DNA from: Paenibacillus sp. J5C2022
GTDB lineage: Bacteria; Bacillota; Bacilli; Paenibacillales; Paenibacillaceae
Direction of reading: 5' to 3'
DNA: 64,000 nucleotides
Assembly: GCF_025567625.1 (NCBI RefSeq)
Contig: NZ_JAOQJC010000030.1
Location: 1-64,000, forward strand
Made by a program: the position numbers and the translations under genes. Shown piece after piece: positions 9,101 to 16,066 of the stretch (position 1 is its first letter; each line of letters begins with the position of its first letter). Under the pieces are notes generated by a model that was given only the letters and a program-made list of their open reading frames with translations, was not told the origin of the DNA and made no database searches.

Positions 9101-10963
9101 GATCGACTCCAGCAAGCCGCCGTTGCCATCACTGACTGAGACTGTGAATTGGTCTGCGCCGGTATAATCCGTGTTCGGCGTATACGTCCACTTGCCGTCG
9201 GCAGCCAATGTAACGGAGCCGTGCTGCGGATTGCTCAGCATGCTATAGAGAAGAGAATCTCCATCGGCATCCGTTGCGGATACTTTCGCTTGAACCGGTG
9301 TATTTTTATCTGTTGGATGAATACCTTCCTCCCCTACAGGGGGTGCATTCACACCGTTAATCTGCAAGCTGATGCGCGAAATAGCGAACCCTCCGTTCGT
9401 GTCTTCAACAGCGATGATGAATTCATCAGCGCCCGTCACATTTTCGTTCGGGTAATAGCTCCAGGCACCGTCTGCCGTCACATGGGCAATGCCCTGGGCA
9501 GGAGTTGTCAGCACCCAATAGGACAGAGTGGAGCCGGTAGTTGATGTAGCATTCACCTGGCCTTGGGCCGATCCGTTCTCGTCCAGAACTGCACTTGCAT
9601 CTTCCGCGGTAATCGTATCCGATTGCCCCACGATGACCGTCGCCGAAGCTTTAAGCCCGCCGTCATTGCTCGTAGCCGTCACCACAGCCAATCCTTCCGC
9701 ATGCGCCGTCACAATTCCGTCTTGCACCGTCGCCACCTGAGGATGGCTGGACGACCAAGTGACGGAAGGATCGGAAGCATTGCTCGGCATCGAATTGACC
9801 GTCAATGCTTGCGTATCGCCCGTACTCATCGTCAATTGATTGCTCGACAGGACGATTCCCTGCAGCGGCACCCAGTCCATGAACTTGGTATCGTCGAACC
9901 AGGCCGTTCCCGTTCCTTGCTCGAAGAAATGTTCAATCTTCACATACACGATATCCAGATTGACAGGCACTTGAACGACCTTCTCCAGCTTGGTCCAATC
10001 CTGCGTTCCGGAGACAGAACCGAACATGACCAGATCCCCCGCACGCGTGCCGGAGCTGTTCACGAACTGCAGCCTTGTCAGCGCGCTGCCTGTCAAATCC
10101 TGCGTCTTGATCCAGGATTCCACCTTGAACGTGCCGCCGATATCCGCAGGGGACAGCTGAATGTTCTGCACAAGCGCAGCACGCCCTGTACTCGTCGCTT
10201 CTACGCGTACCGATGAAGCGCCGGAATGATACTGACTATTGCCCAGTTCAATCGTAGGAGTACCTACGGGAATCCATGTCCCCCAACCAGTTGGCTTGCC
10301 ATTGCTGCCCGCCTCCTCGAAGCCGCCATTGACTACCCGGTCGGGATCAGGCACGATCTCTTGGAACACAGCATCGTCGAACCAGGCTTCTCCGGTGCCT
10401 GTCTCAAAGAAATTCTCCACTTTAATACCTGCGATGGCCGGATCGTCCGGGATGGATATCTCATGCTCGACAAGCGTCCAATCCTGCGTGCCCGTAAGCT
10501 TAGGCAGCTCGATCAGATCACCTACCCTGCTGCCGGAGCTGCTGGTGAAGAACATTCGGTTGAATGCCCCTGAGCCTGTCACATTCGCCGTCTTGATCCA
10601 CTGCGACAGCTTATAGTTTTTTCCCTTCTGCTCGGCAGTTAAAGGAATGACTTGTAAAAGTGTTCCCCGGCTTGCCGTTGCGGCCGTAATTTTGAAGGAA
10701 CGCCGCCCTCCCTTGTACACGCTTTCATCCACTGAAAAAACAGGGCTGCCGCTCGATACCCATGTAGACCATTGAGACGGAATGGTCCCGTTCACCGTCT
10801 CGTAGCCTCCATTATTGAGCAAATTGCCGCTGCCAGAGGCCTGTACGCTGGTTATCCCCATTCCTATTGCCGGAAATAAGCCCACCAGCATGGCCAGTGC
10901 CAGCATACTTGCCAGCTTCGCCTTCCATTTTCCTATCGCATGCTTCATCCACCTTACCTCCAT
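6179..10963 (-). CDS. Secreted modular polysaccharide lyase, heparinase II/III fold (paralogue 2)
   Basis: About 1594 residues with the same architecture as the downstream paralogue: signal peptide (VQAS cleavage region), two CBM4/9-like modules, Big_2, two cadherin/VCBS-like repeats, heparinase II/III-type lyase domain with YNRDNWNF, WEYG and HGDLDTGTFVLDA, F5/8 type C domain, then a C-terminal tail of more than 30 mostly Asp/Glu residues that the paralogue lacks. The chosen ATG at 10963 is preceded by GGGGAGAAG at the same spacing as in the paralogue, and the N-termini then align; a longer reading from 11083 has no support. A cre-like box lies about 50 bp upstream. Likely exported; no SLH or LPXTG anchor is visible. 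Substrate is unknown, probably a uronic-acid polysaccharide (family inference). Confidence 0.88.
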   Translation of the reverse strand: MEVRWMKHAIGKWKAKLASMLALAMLVGLFPAIGMGITSVQASGSGNLLNNGGYETVNGTIPSQWSTWVSSGSPVFSVDESVYKGGRRSFKITAATASRGTLLQVIPLTAEQKGKNYKLSQWIKTANVTGSGAFNRMFFTSSSGSRVGDLIELPKLTGTQDWTLVEHEISIPDDPAIAGIKVENFFETGTGEAWFDDAVFQEIVPDPDRVVNGGFEEAGSNGKPTGWGTWIPVGTPTIELGNSQYHSGASSVRVEATSTGRAALVQNIQLSPADIGGTFKVESWIKTQDLTGSALTRLQFVNSSGTRAGDLVMFGSVSGTQDWTKLEKVVQVPVNLDIVYVKIEHFFEQGTGTAWFDDTKFMDWVPLQGIVLSSNQLTMSTGDTQALTVNSMPSNASDPSVTWSSSHPQVATVQDGIVTAHAEGLAVVTATSNDGGLKASATVIVGQSDTITAEDASAVLDENGSAQGQVNATSTTGSTLSYWVLTTPAQGIAHVTADGAWSYYPNENVTGADEFIIAVEDTNGGFAISRISLQINGVNAPPVGEEGIHPTDKNTPVQAKVSATDADGDSLLYSMLSNPQHGSVTLAADGKWTYTPNTDYTGADQFTVSVSDGNGGLLESIMRVYTAPTSEEIIASLKAANPQNQHPRILATASDFQRMRDLVDVDARFTGWFNSVKEEADLILPQPVKDYDKPDGLRLDTTSSRRIVTLAFAYQLTGDAVYADRAWQELAHVSSSAYPDWSPGHYLDTATMTYGVGIGYDWLYDYMTQEQRDTVRQAIVDKGLTPAVPMYVDKTYWWVYNRDNWNFVCNAGMTIGALAIADEEEQLAGLILREAFKSIQYGLPQYAPDGSAKEGPSYWEYGVMYLLYFLSGLETTFGHDYGFSSSEGLAETPLYPIHVAGTEGAFNYFDNSEALIPGRTLLWFAKHDNKPEYTWYHQFAEESGRTGGLYDALWYRPELYGANAPQELDRKFEIPEAVTMRSDWDDPGALFAGFKGGMNGAPHGDLDTGTFVLDAHGVRWALDIGSENYNLPGYWNMSENGQRWTYYRKRAEGHNTLIISPSAGPDQDVDSLSPITTTSFNETGGAYAISDLTPAYQKQAASIKRGVALIDERRQFLVQDEIVNKSPSELYWFMHTRASIEISPDGTSAMLSQDGRQLYVKLLTPGNASFSVMDAVPLPISPNPSGQTSNYGVKKLTIHMEDVLNETISVWMVPLMPGETPPSVQPAVVPLESWSVQNGQLAKLSGLTVDGVALEEFDSNRYMYELSIPASETSIPVIGATAAGSYSVQVQQASGIPGYAKIVVTDPQGTAKTTSYYVTMEHPVTYGIPDNRPIWQPQSVTASDDDGNVPENTMDNNTDTRWSAAGEQWIQYDLGESRQIGAISAAFYNGNIRSSYFKIEVSEDGQTWYQVLEGNSSGESVDHELFAFPEQSGRYVRITGFGNNQNHWNSYTEVKIYGSPVAPTLAEVSLTCSSCDPINRKDKAELQVMLKLSNGTVLDPSQVALEFFTTNYKVAKVVDGMVHTQKTGEADIWVEATHDGNTITSEPLHVRVIKKNGHGSDDDDYDDEDDEDNDDEDNDDEDNDDDSDDQEDED
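6205..6262. repeat. 15-bp tandem repeat encoding an acidic tail
   Basis: TTCATCATCATTGTC is repeated about three and a half times; on the coding (minus) strand each unit gives Asp-Asn-Asp-Asp-Glu. It lies at the very C-terminus of paralogue 2 and is absent from paralogue 1. Confidence 0.85.
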
Positions 10964-11013
10964 ACAGCACTTCTCCCCTTTCAAAGGAAAAATTAGGTTA
11001 TCACACCTCGAAT

Positions 11014-11027
11014 TATAAGCGCTTACA
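11014..11027 (-). promoter_or_regulatory. Catabolite-responsive element (cre)-like box upstream of lyase paralogue 2
   Basis: The minus strand reads TGTAAGCGCTTATA, a near-perfect match to the CcpA-binding cre consensus TGNAANCGNWNNCW. It overlaps a TATAAT-like -10 element at its 3' end, about 50 bp before the start codon, a position suited to repression by preferred sugars. Confidence 0.6.
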
Positions 11028-11223
11028 TGGCAAAAAGTAGATAAACCATCCTTCATATCGACCAACAAGTGTTCATTTGTCAACCAACAACTCTTACTTT
11101 TTCCTGTACATGGAAATTTTCATGCACTAACCGAAAGTAAGCTGTTATGATCAACTTTCTTCTCATGCAACGGGCACTCTTCGTATGAAAGCCATTACAT
11201 AATTGAATTAGTTGTGCGTCTGA

Positions 11224-11323
11224 TTAGAAAATGAATGTGCCCACCGCACTCGCTCCGGTAATTCCGCCGATGATCAATGCTCCTGACAACACACCTACCA
11301 CCTGCCGTTACTACTTCTTTCAT
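11224..11323 (-). pseudogene. Small hydrophobic ORF, possibly broken by a one-base insertion
   Basis: An ATG at 11323 follows AAGGAGG with 10-nt spacing. Frame 1 gives MKEVVTAGG and then a charged tail of no clear sense (42 codons, ending at 11195). Shifting by one base inside the GGTGGTAGG stretch gives a coherent hydrophobic continuation, VGVLSGALIIGGITG..., ending at a stop at 11224. That suggests a short single-helix membrane peptide of about 33 residues disrupted by one base, or a sequencing error. No family was recognised. Confidence 0.35.
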
Positions 11324-11624
11324 CCCTGTTGGGCCTCCTTAATGTTGTGCTCTCTCGCTTACAAGACATACTTTACAGGTCGAGAATGAGGGCAACATAA
11401 GAGCAACATTTGAATTCGATGAGAAGAGGCCTCACTTTACTCAGACTCCTCATCCAGACCGGTGGGAGCAGCTAGTTAAGAACGTTAAGTTAGTTTGAAT
11501 TAATCATTCGATCCGAGGAGCGAGTTGCATTCAATAGCGGTACATTGCATTAGACACAGTTAACTGTATTTAGTGTAGTTAATAGATGCGAGATCGCCAT
11601 TCTGATCTCCTGTAAATGGAATAA

Positions 11625-11746
11625 GTACAGTTATATTAGGTCATTCAGCCAACATCCCAACAATCGATCAAATTAGTATCATGAAATCCAGTTAGTTTCT
11701 ACAAGAAGGGACATATTGGAAAATGAACAACATGAAATCCAGTTAG
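11625..11746. repeat. ~51-bp-period intergenic repeat, copy A
   Basis: ATGAAATCCAGTTAG starts at 11681 and again at 11732 (51 bp apart), preceded by a related AAGTACAGTTATA at about 11625. The same core, inverted, recurs at 57.05-57.24 kb, and variants occur at 25.29-25.42 kb. Confidence 0.65.
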
Positions 11747-11793
11747 TCAGGCTGGCAAGCTAATAAGTTGGTAAGCTGCTATGCTGGCAAGCT

Positions 11794-11877
11794 GAGAAGC
11801 TGCAAGCCGAGAAGCTGCAAGCCGAGAAGCTGCAAGCCGAGAAGCTGCAAGCTGAGAAGCAGCAAGCTGAGAAGCTG
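11794..11877. repeat. 15-bp minisatellite
   Basis: GAGAAGCTGCAAGCC starts at 11794, 11809, 11824 and 11839, followed by two degenerate units. One frame would read EKLQA repeats, but there is no start codon or ribosome binding site and a stop codon lies just upstream. Confidence 0.85.
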
Positions 11878-12090
11878 GCAAACTTGCAGAATCAGCACAG
11901 CTGATTAAGTTAACAGACCCAGTAGAGTCAGCGATGCTGGCATGACCGACAGCATCACCTCACCATAGCCGGTTAAGACGGATGACGACCGCTATCCCTC
12001 TTAACGCTGGCTGAGCGAGCGATTAGCCATTGCTTGCGTAAGGCCAAATAGCGGGGGATAGCATCGTTTCTCAGTCACATAAGCTTCGAT

Positions 12091-12160
12091 ACTAAAAATA
12101 AAAGCCTGCTTCCAAATCAGGAGATTTCGAGCGGAAATCTTCTGATCTTGAAAGCAGGCC
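12091..12160 (-). terminator. Terminator of the lar operon
   Basis: On the minus strand GCCTGCTT...AAGCAGGC forms the base of a long hairpin, with further pairing of AGATCAGAAGATTT against AAATCTCCTGATTT, followed by TTTTATTTTT. It lies about 65 bp after the larC stop codon. Confidence 0.85.
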
Positions 12161-12222
12161 CCACTATGGAGTAGTCGTCCTCCATGCCCATTCATCTATT
12201 CACAATCATGCTCGGCCGGTGC

Positions 12223-13719
12223 TTACTCTCTCAGCCCATGAACGACGGACTGGTAAACATCATCGAAAGTTACGCCATGCCGACGTGCAGCGCTAGCCAC
12301 ATCCTCATATTCAGGAGTCGCTTTCAAACGCTCTCCACGCCATATTCCTTCCTTGACCCGTATTTCGCCATAAGGCGTTTCCCTCCTGGTAATCGTGCGT
12401 TCCAGTGCGCTTCGCTGCAGGAAGCTTCTGCGGACGCCGAATGTAGAAGATTCCTTGAATAAGATGGCTTCCAGCTCGTCCGCTTGCTCAGGAGAAGATA
12501 ATACCGTTATAAGTGTACCGGGACGATTCTTCTTCATCTGAACCGGCGTGTAATAGACGTCCTTCGCCCCCTCGCGAAACAAGGACTCCATCAGATAGCC
12601 GAGCGCCTCGCCCGGCATATCGTCTACCTGTGCTTCCAGCACCGCAATCTGCTCCTGATGACGATCCGTTCGATTAGCAGGCTCATTTTTGTTAGAGGGA
12701 TCAATGATAAACGCCCTTAATATATTGGGGTGGGCAAAATCCTTCGTTCCCGCGCCATATCCTATATGCTCTATAGTGGAAGGAGGCAGATGCTCCAGTT
12801 GCTTCGCCAGCGCTCTGACGATGCCCGCTCCGGTCGGCGTCGTCAGTTCGCCCTTCGCATTGAAGTCGGCAAGGCGCAGCCCTTTCAACAACTCTGACGT
12901 CGCCGGCGCCGGCAGCGGATATAGCCCGTGCGCCATGCGCATATAACCGTAGCCCGTCGCCACGGGACCCGCATAAATATGCTCGACCTGAAGCGATTCC
13001 AGCGCCAGACAGACGCCGATAATGTCGATAATGGAGTCCATGGCGCCAACCTCGTGGAAGTGCACGTCTTCAATGGATATGCCGTGTATCTTAGCTTCCG
13101 CGACGGCAATCTCCTGAAAGATGCGGCAGCTTCTCTCCTTCACCCTTGACGGCATATCACTCTCTCTGATCATCGCGAGAATGTCCTTCGCCTTGCGATG
13201 ATCATGATCATGATGATGCCCATGGTCGTGATCATGACTGTGCGCATGATGATGCCCATGACCGTGATCATGGCTGTGCTCATGATGATGCCCATGGTCG
13301 TGATCATGGCTGTGCGCATGACTGTGCGCATGACTATGCCCATGACCGTGATCATGGCTGTGCTCATGATGATGCCCATGGTCGTGATCATGGCTGTGCT
13401 CATGATGATGCCCATGGTCGTGATCATGACTGTGCGCATGACTGTGCGCATGACTATGCCCATGACCGTGATCATGGCTGTGCTCATGATGATGCCCATG
13501 GTCGTGATCATGCCCGCTTTCGCCGTCCAGCTTCACCTTCAGATGCAGCCCTCTCATGCCGCAGCGCATCACCTGATTGGTCTCCAATTCGAACGGATCA
13601 ATGGGAAGCCGCTTCAATTCGGCGGCAACATACTCCCTGTCCGCGCCAAGATCGAGTAAAGCGGCAAGGGTCATATCTCCTGCGATTCCGTATGAGCAGT
13701 CCAAGTATAACGACTTCAT
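12223..13719 (-). CDS. larC: LarC, nickel-pincer cofactor nickel insertase with long His-rich insert
   Basis: A 498-residue LarC. In the lar pathway LarC uses CTP to insert nickel into the dithio-pyridinium nucleotide made by LarB and LarE, giving the nickel-pincer nucleotide. The N-terminal LYLDCSYGIAGDMTLAALLDLG is the family signature, and the C-terminal half (VEAQVDDMPGE-like segment, here LEAQVDDMPGE) is present in the same frame. In Lactobacillus plantarum LarC is made through a programmed frameshift; here one continuous ORF covers both halves. Residues 70-174 are a histidine-rich insert (about 59 His of 105) built of 12- and 16-residue units. The start overlaps the larB stop by 4 bp. 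It is the last gene of the operon. Confidence 0.92.
   Translation of the reverse strand: MKSLYLDCSYGIAGDMTLAALLDLGADREYVAAELKRLPIDPFELETNQVMRCGMRGLHLKVKLDGESGHDHDHGHHHEHSHDHGHGHSHAHSHAHSHDHDHGHHHEHSHDHDHGHHHEHSHDHGHGHSHAHSHAHSHDHDHGHHHEHSHDHGHGHHHAHSHDHDHGHHHDHDHRKAKDILAMIRESDMPSRVKERSCRIFQEIAVAEAKIHGISIEDVHFHEVGAMDSIIDIIGVCLALESLQVEHIYAGPVATGYGYMRMAHGLYPLPAPATSELLKGLRLADFNAKGELTTPTGAGIVRALAKQLEHLPPSTIEHIGYGAGTKDFAHPNILRAFIIDPSNKNEPANRTDRHQEQIAVLEAQVDDMPGEALGYLMESLFREGAKDVYYTPVQMKKNRPGTLITVLSSPEQADELEAILFKESSTFGVRRSFLQRSALERTITRRETPYGEIRVKEGIWRGERLKATPEYEDVASAARRHGVTFDDVYQSVVHGLRE
13198..13512. repeat. Tandem repeats encoding the LarC histidine-rich region
   Basis: 36-bp and 48-bp units in the order 12,16,12,12,16,12,12 residues, then an irregular end. 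Protein units are HDHDHGHHHEHS and HDHGHGHSHAHSHAHS. The 40-residue block of units 1 to 3 recurs as units 4 to 6, suggesting segmental duplication. Confidence 0.9.
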
Positions 13720-14402
13720 CTCTCTCCCCCGCTCTCTTCAACCAGCTGCAAAATATTCGCCGCCTGATAGCCGGCTCCGAAGCCATTGTCGATATTAACG
13801 ACCGATACGCCTGCGGCGCACGATGTCAGCATCGCGAGCAGTGGAGTCAGCCCTTGGAAGTGGGCGCCGTAACCGACCGACGTCGGCACTGCGATGACCG
13901 GACGGCGAACCATGCCGCCTACAACGCTCGCCAGAGCGCCTTCCATTCCCGCTACAACAATGAGAACGCTGGCTTCCCTTATTTGCGAACGATAAGCCAG
14001 CAAGCGGTCAATGCCCGCGACTCCTACGTCGAAAATGCGTTCCACTTGGCAGCCTAGCCATTCCGCAGTACCCGCCGCTTCCTCCGCTACCGCAATATCT
14101 GATGTACCTGCGCTAAGCACCAGCACTTTGCCCGGCAACTGCCGGTCCCTTCTGCTATAGGTCAGCAATCGCGAAGACTCATCCAGCTTCGCATCCGGAT
14201 ATATCTTCGACACTTCCGCAGCTGCCTCGTCCGACGCCCGCGTCACCATCGCGCAGCCATGCGCTTCCACTAGCGTGCGGAAGATGGCCGCAATCTGTTC
14301 CGGCGTTTTGCCCGCGCCAAATACGATCTCGGGATGTCCCGTCCGTTGCTCTCTGTCGATGTCAATTTTGCCAAATCCCAAGTCCTGGAATCCACTCATC
14401 AT
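13716..14402 (-). CDS. larB: LarB, pyridinium-3,5-biscarboxylic acid mononucleotide synthase
   Basis: A 228-residue LarB. The enzyme carboxylates and hydrolyses nicotinic acid adenine dinucleotide to give the biscarboxylated pyridinium nucleotide, the first step of nickel-pincer cofactor synthesis. The C-terminal half shows the AIR-carboxylase (PurE)-like fold with VLSAGTSDIAVAEEA, IVVAGMEGALASVVGG and AVPTSVGYG. The start overlaps the larE stop by 4 bp and its stop overlaps larC by 4 bp, so larE-larB-larC are translationally coupled. It is cytoplasmic. Family assignment is certain by motif. Confidence 0.93.
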   Translation of the reverse strand: MMSGFQDLGFGKIDIDREQRTGHPEIVFGAGKTPEQIAAIFRTLVEAHGCAMVTRASDEAAAEVSKIYPDAKLDESSRLLTYSRRDRQLPGKVLVLSAGTSDIAVAEEAAGTAEWLGCQVERIFDVGVAGIDRLLAYRSQIREASVLIVVAGMEGALASVVGGMVRRPVIAVPTSVGYGAHFQGLTPLLAMLTSCAAGVSVVNIDNGFGAGYQAANILQLVEESGGER

Positions 14403-15208
14403 TGCGCCACATCCAAACTTCTGTTCATGCTGCCGCTCTTATAACCCGCCAGATCCATCGTAACGAATTGATAGCCGAAGCCTTGCAGCGCCTCATGAAT
14501 CGATTCCCTGTGTTGCATGACGATAGGCAAGGCATCGGCCTCCACTTCAATTCTGGCCATATCCCCATGCGTGCGCACCCGGACTTGCCTGATGCCCAGC
14601 TTTCGCAGGAACAGCTCCGACTTCTCGATCCGGCTGAGCTTCTCTTGCGTAATCCGTTCACCGTAGGCGACACGGGAGGACAGACAGGCGAAGGAAGGCT
14701 TATCCCAATTCGGCAGACCCAGCTCTTTGGCAAGCAGACGAATTTCATCTTTATATAACTCCGCTTCCTGCAGAGGCCCGCGAACGCCGTGCTCCTTCGC
14801 CGCTTGCGTGCCGGGGCGATGCTCGCTCATATCATCCGCGATCAAGCCGTATACGATTCCTTTATACCCCGTCTGCTCCATGATCGGCTTAATCTCCGTG
14901 AACAACCCTTGCTTGCAGAAGTAACAACGGTTCTTGTCGTTCTCCGCATATCCGGGAATAGACAGTTCCGATGTCTCGATCACTTTGTGCTGCACGCCCA
15001 GCTGCTGCGCGATTGCGATTGCCTCCTGCAGCTCGCTGGACGGATACGTTTCCGAATCGGCAGTAACAGCAAGCACGCGCTCTTTCCCCAGCGCATCAAT
15101 GGCCCCCTTAAGCAGCAAGGTGCTGTCCACTCCCCCCGAGAAGGCAACGACGACACTATCCATCTGGCGCAATACCGTCTTCAGTCGCTCATATTTGTCC
15201 CATGGCAT
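14399..15208 (-). CDS. larE: LarE, ATP-dependent sulfur transferase (three-cysteine type)
   Basis: 269 residues from the ATG at 15208, which is preceded by AGAGGAAGGAG; an upstream TTG directly abuts that site and is less likely. PP-loop SGGVDST at about 24-30 activates the cofactor carboxylates by adenylation. Cysteines 95 and 98 (CYFC) and 175 (SFACLSSR) are all present; Cys175 corresponds to the sulfur-donating Cys176 of the L. plantarum enzyme. Homologues with all three cysteines are known to bind a [4Fe-4S] cluster and need not sacrifice a protein sulfur (family knowledge), so this copy is predicted to be the cluster type. It lies between the SDR gene and larB in the operon. Confidence 0.93.
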   Translation of the reverse strand: MPWDKYERLKTVLRQMDSVVVAFSGGVDSTLLLKGAIDALGKERVLAVTADSETYPSSELQEAIAIAQQLGVQHKVIETSELSIPGYAENDKNRCYFCKQGLFTEIKPIMEQTGYKGIVYGLIADDMSEHRPGTQAAKEHGVRGPLQEAELYKDEIRLLAKELGLPNWDKPSFACLSSRVAYGERITQEKLSRIEKSELFLRKLGIRQVRVRTHGDMARIEVEADALPIVMQHRESIHEALQGFGYQFVTMDLAGYKSGSMNRSLDVAQ

Positions 15209-15257
15209 CTTAAGCAGCAACTCCTTCCTCTAATCCGGTTTCAAAACTATTGCTTGC

Positions 15258-16028
15258 CTATATCGTCATCGCGCCGAAGCCGCCGTCCACGCGGATAAAC
15301 GTGCCAGTAACGAAGCCGGAAGCCTTCTCCGATGCGAGCCATACCGCCGCTCCCTGCAGCTCCTCCGGATTGCCGAATCGGTTCATCGGCGTATGGTTCA
15401 TTATCGCCTCCACGCGCTCCGGCTTCAATATTTTACGATTTTGCTCCGCCGGGAAGAAGCCCGGTATAATCGCATTCACACGGATATTATGCTCGGCGAA
15501 CTCCCGTGCCAGGAACTGTGTCATATTGTTGACGCCGGCCTTGGAGATGGAATAAGTGAATACCTTCGACAGCGGCGGTCCGGAAGAGACGGAGGAGATA
15601 TTAATGATGCTTCCCCCTTGCCCTTGCCGAATAAGCACTTCGCCGAATACTTGGGAAGCCAGCATGACGCTCTTCAGATTCACATCCAGAATGGAATCCC
15701 ACTCCTCCTCCTCCAGCTCGAAGAACGGCGTGGCGCTGTTCGTTCCGGGACAGTTCACCACGATATCGATGCGGCCGGTCCAAGCCTTCACTTCCTCGGC
15801 TACGCGGCGCAGATCCGCCTTGCTTGTCGCATCCGCCTGGAATTTCTCGCTGCGTCCGCCCGCTTCCACGATGCTCGCCTTCACTTCCTCCGCCTTCTCC
15901 TGATTCCGCCCTACGACGGCAACCGCGCAGCCATGCTGTGCCAGCCCTTTGCTGATCGCGCCGCCCAGCACCCCATTGCCGCCAAATACAACCGCAGTCT
16001 TGCCCGTCAAATCGAATAAGTTCACCAT
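15258..16028 (-). CDS. SDR-family oxidoreductase, D-mannonate oxidoreductase (UxuB)-like
   Basis: 256 residues; the ATG at 16028 has GGAG 6 nt upstream, better placed than the ATG 12 bp earlier. It opens NLFDLTGKTAVVFGGNGVLGG, the NAD(P)-binding glycine motif in the form typical of Bacillus SDR-type fructuronate reductase/mannonate oxidoreductase. Catalytic Ser (NISSVSS) and Tyr/Lys (YSISK) are present, and PGFFPAEQNR with HTPMNRFG fits the UxuB-like subgroup. Likely reaction: D-fructuronate and NAD(P)H to D-mannonate, or another 5-keto/hydroxy sugar-acid pair. It lies between gluconokinase and larE in the lar operon, pointing to a sugar-acid substrate for the whole module. Exact substrate is inferred. 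Confidence 0.85.
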   Translation of the reverse strand: MVNLFDLTGKTAVVFGGNGVLGGAISKGLAQHGCAVAVVGRNQEKAEEVKASIVEAGGRSEKFQADATSKADLRRVAEEVKAWTGRIDIVVNCPGTNSATPFFELEEEEWDSILDVNLKSVMLASQVFGEVLIRQGQGGSIINISSVSSGPPLSKVFTYSISKAGVNNMTQFLAREFAEHNIRVNAIIPGFFPAEQNRKILKPERVEAIMNHTPMNRFGNPEELQGAAVWLASEKASGFVTGTFIRVDGGFGAMTI

Positions 16029-16066
16029 AGCACTCTCCATTTCTCCTTATTTAGGATGAATATGAT

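Larger units (their letters stand above)
11324..12090. other. Gene-poor intergenic region with repeats
   Basis: No credible gene was found. It contains two repeat classes listed separately: a ~51-bp-period element and a 15-bp minisatellite. A 64-codon ORF at 12001-12195 on the minus strand overlaps the lar terminator and has no convincing ribosome binding site, so it was not called. Confidence 0.55.

Noticed and set aside
1192..10963. Large repeat proteins as contact-dependent toxins or adhesins
   Set aside because: The central domains carry heparinase II/III lyase motifs and the ends are carbohydrate-binding and discoidin modules, with no toxin or immunity pair.
11625..11746. CRISPR-like pair of 15-bp cores 51 bp apart
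   Set aside because: Only two strong cores per site; intervening sequences are partly similar between sites and there are no cas genes.
11740..11920. Minisatellite as an EKLQA-repeat coding gene
   Set aside because: No start codon or ribosome binding site, and an upstream in-frame stop.
12001..12195. 64-codon minus-strand ORF
   Set aside because: It overlaps the lar operon terminator and lacks a ribosome binding site.
13198..13659. Plus-strand ORF rich in Met/Val/Ile opposite larC
   Set aside because: It is the antisense reading of the His-rich repeat and has no ribosome binding site.
12223..13719. Programmed frameshift splitting LarC
   Set aside because: Both LarC halves are in one frame here, so no recoding is needed.
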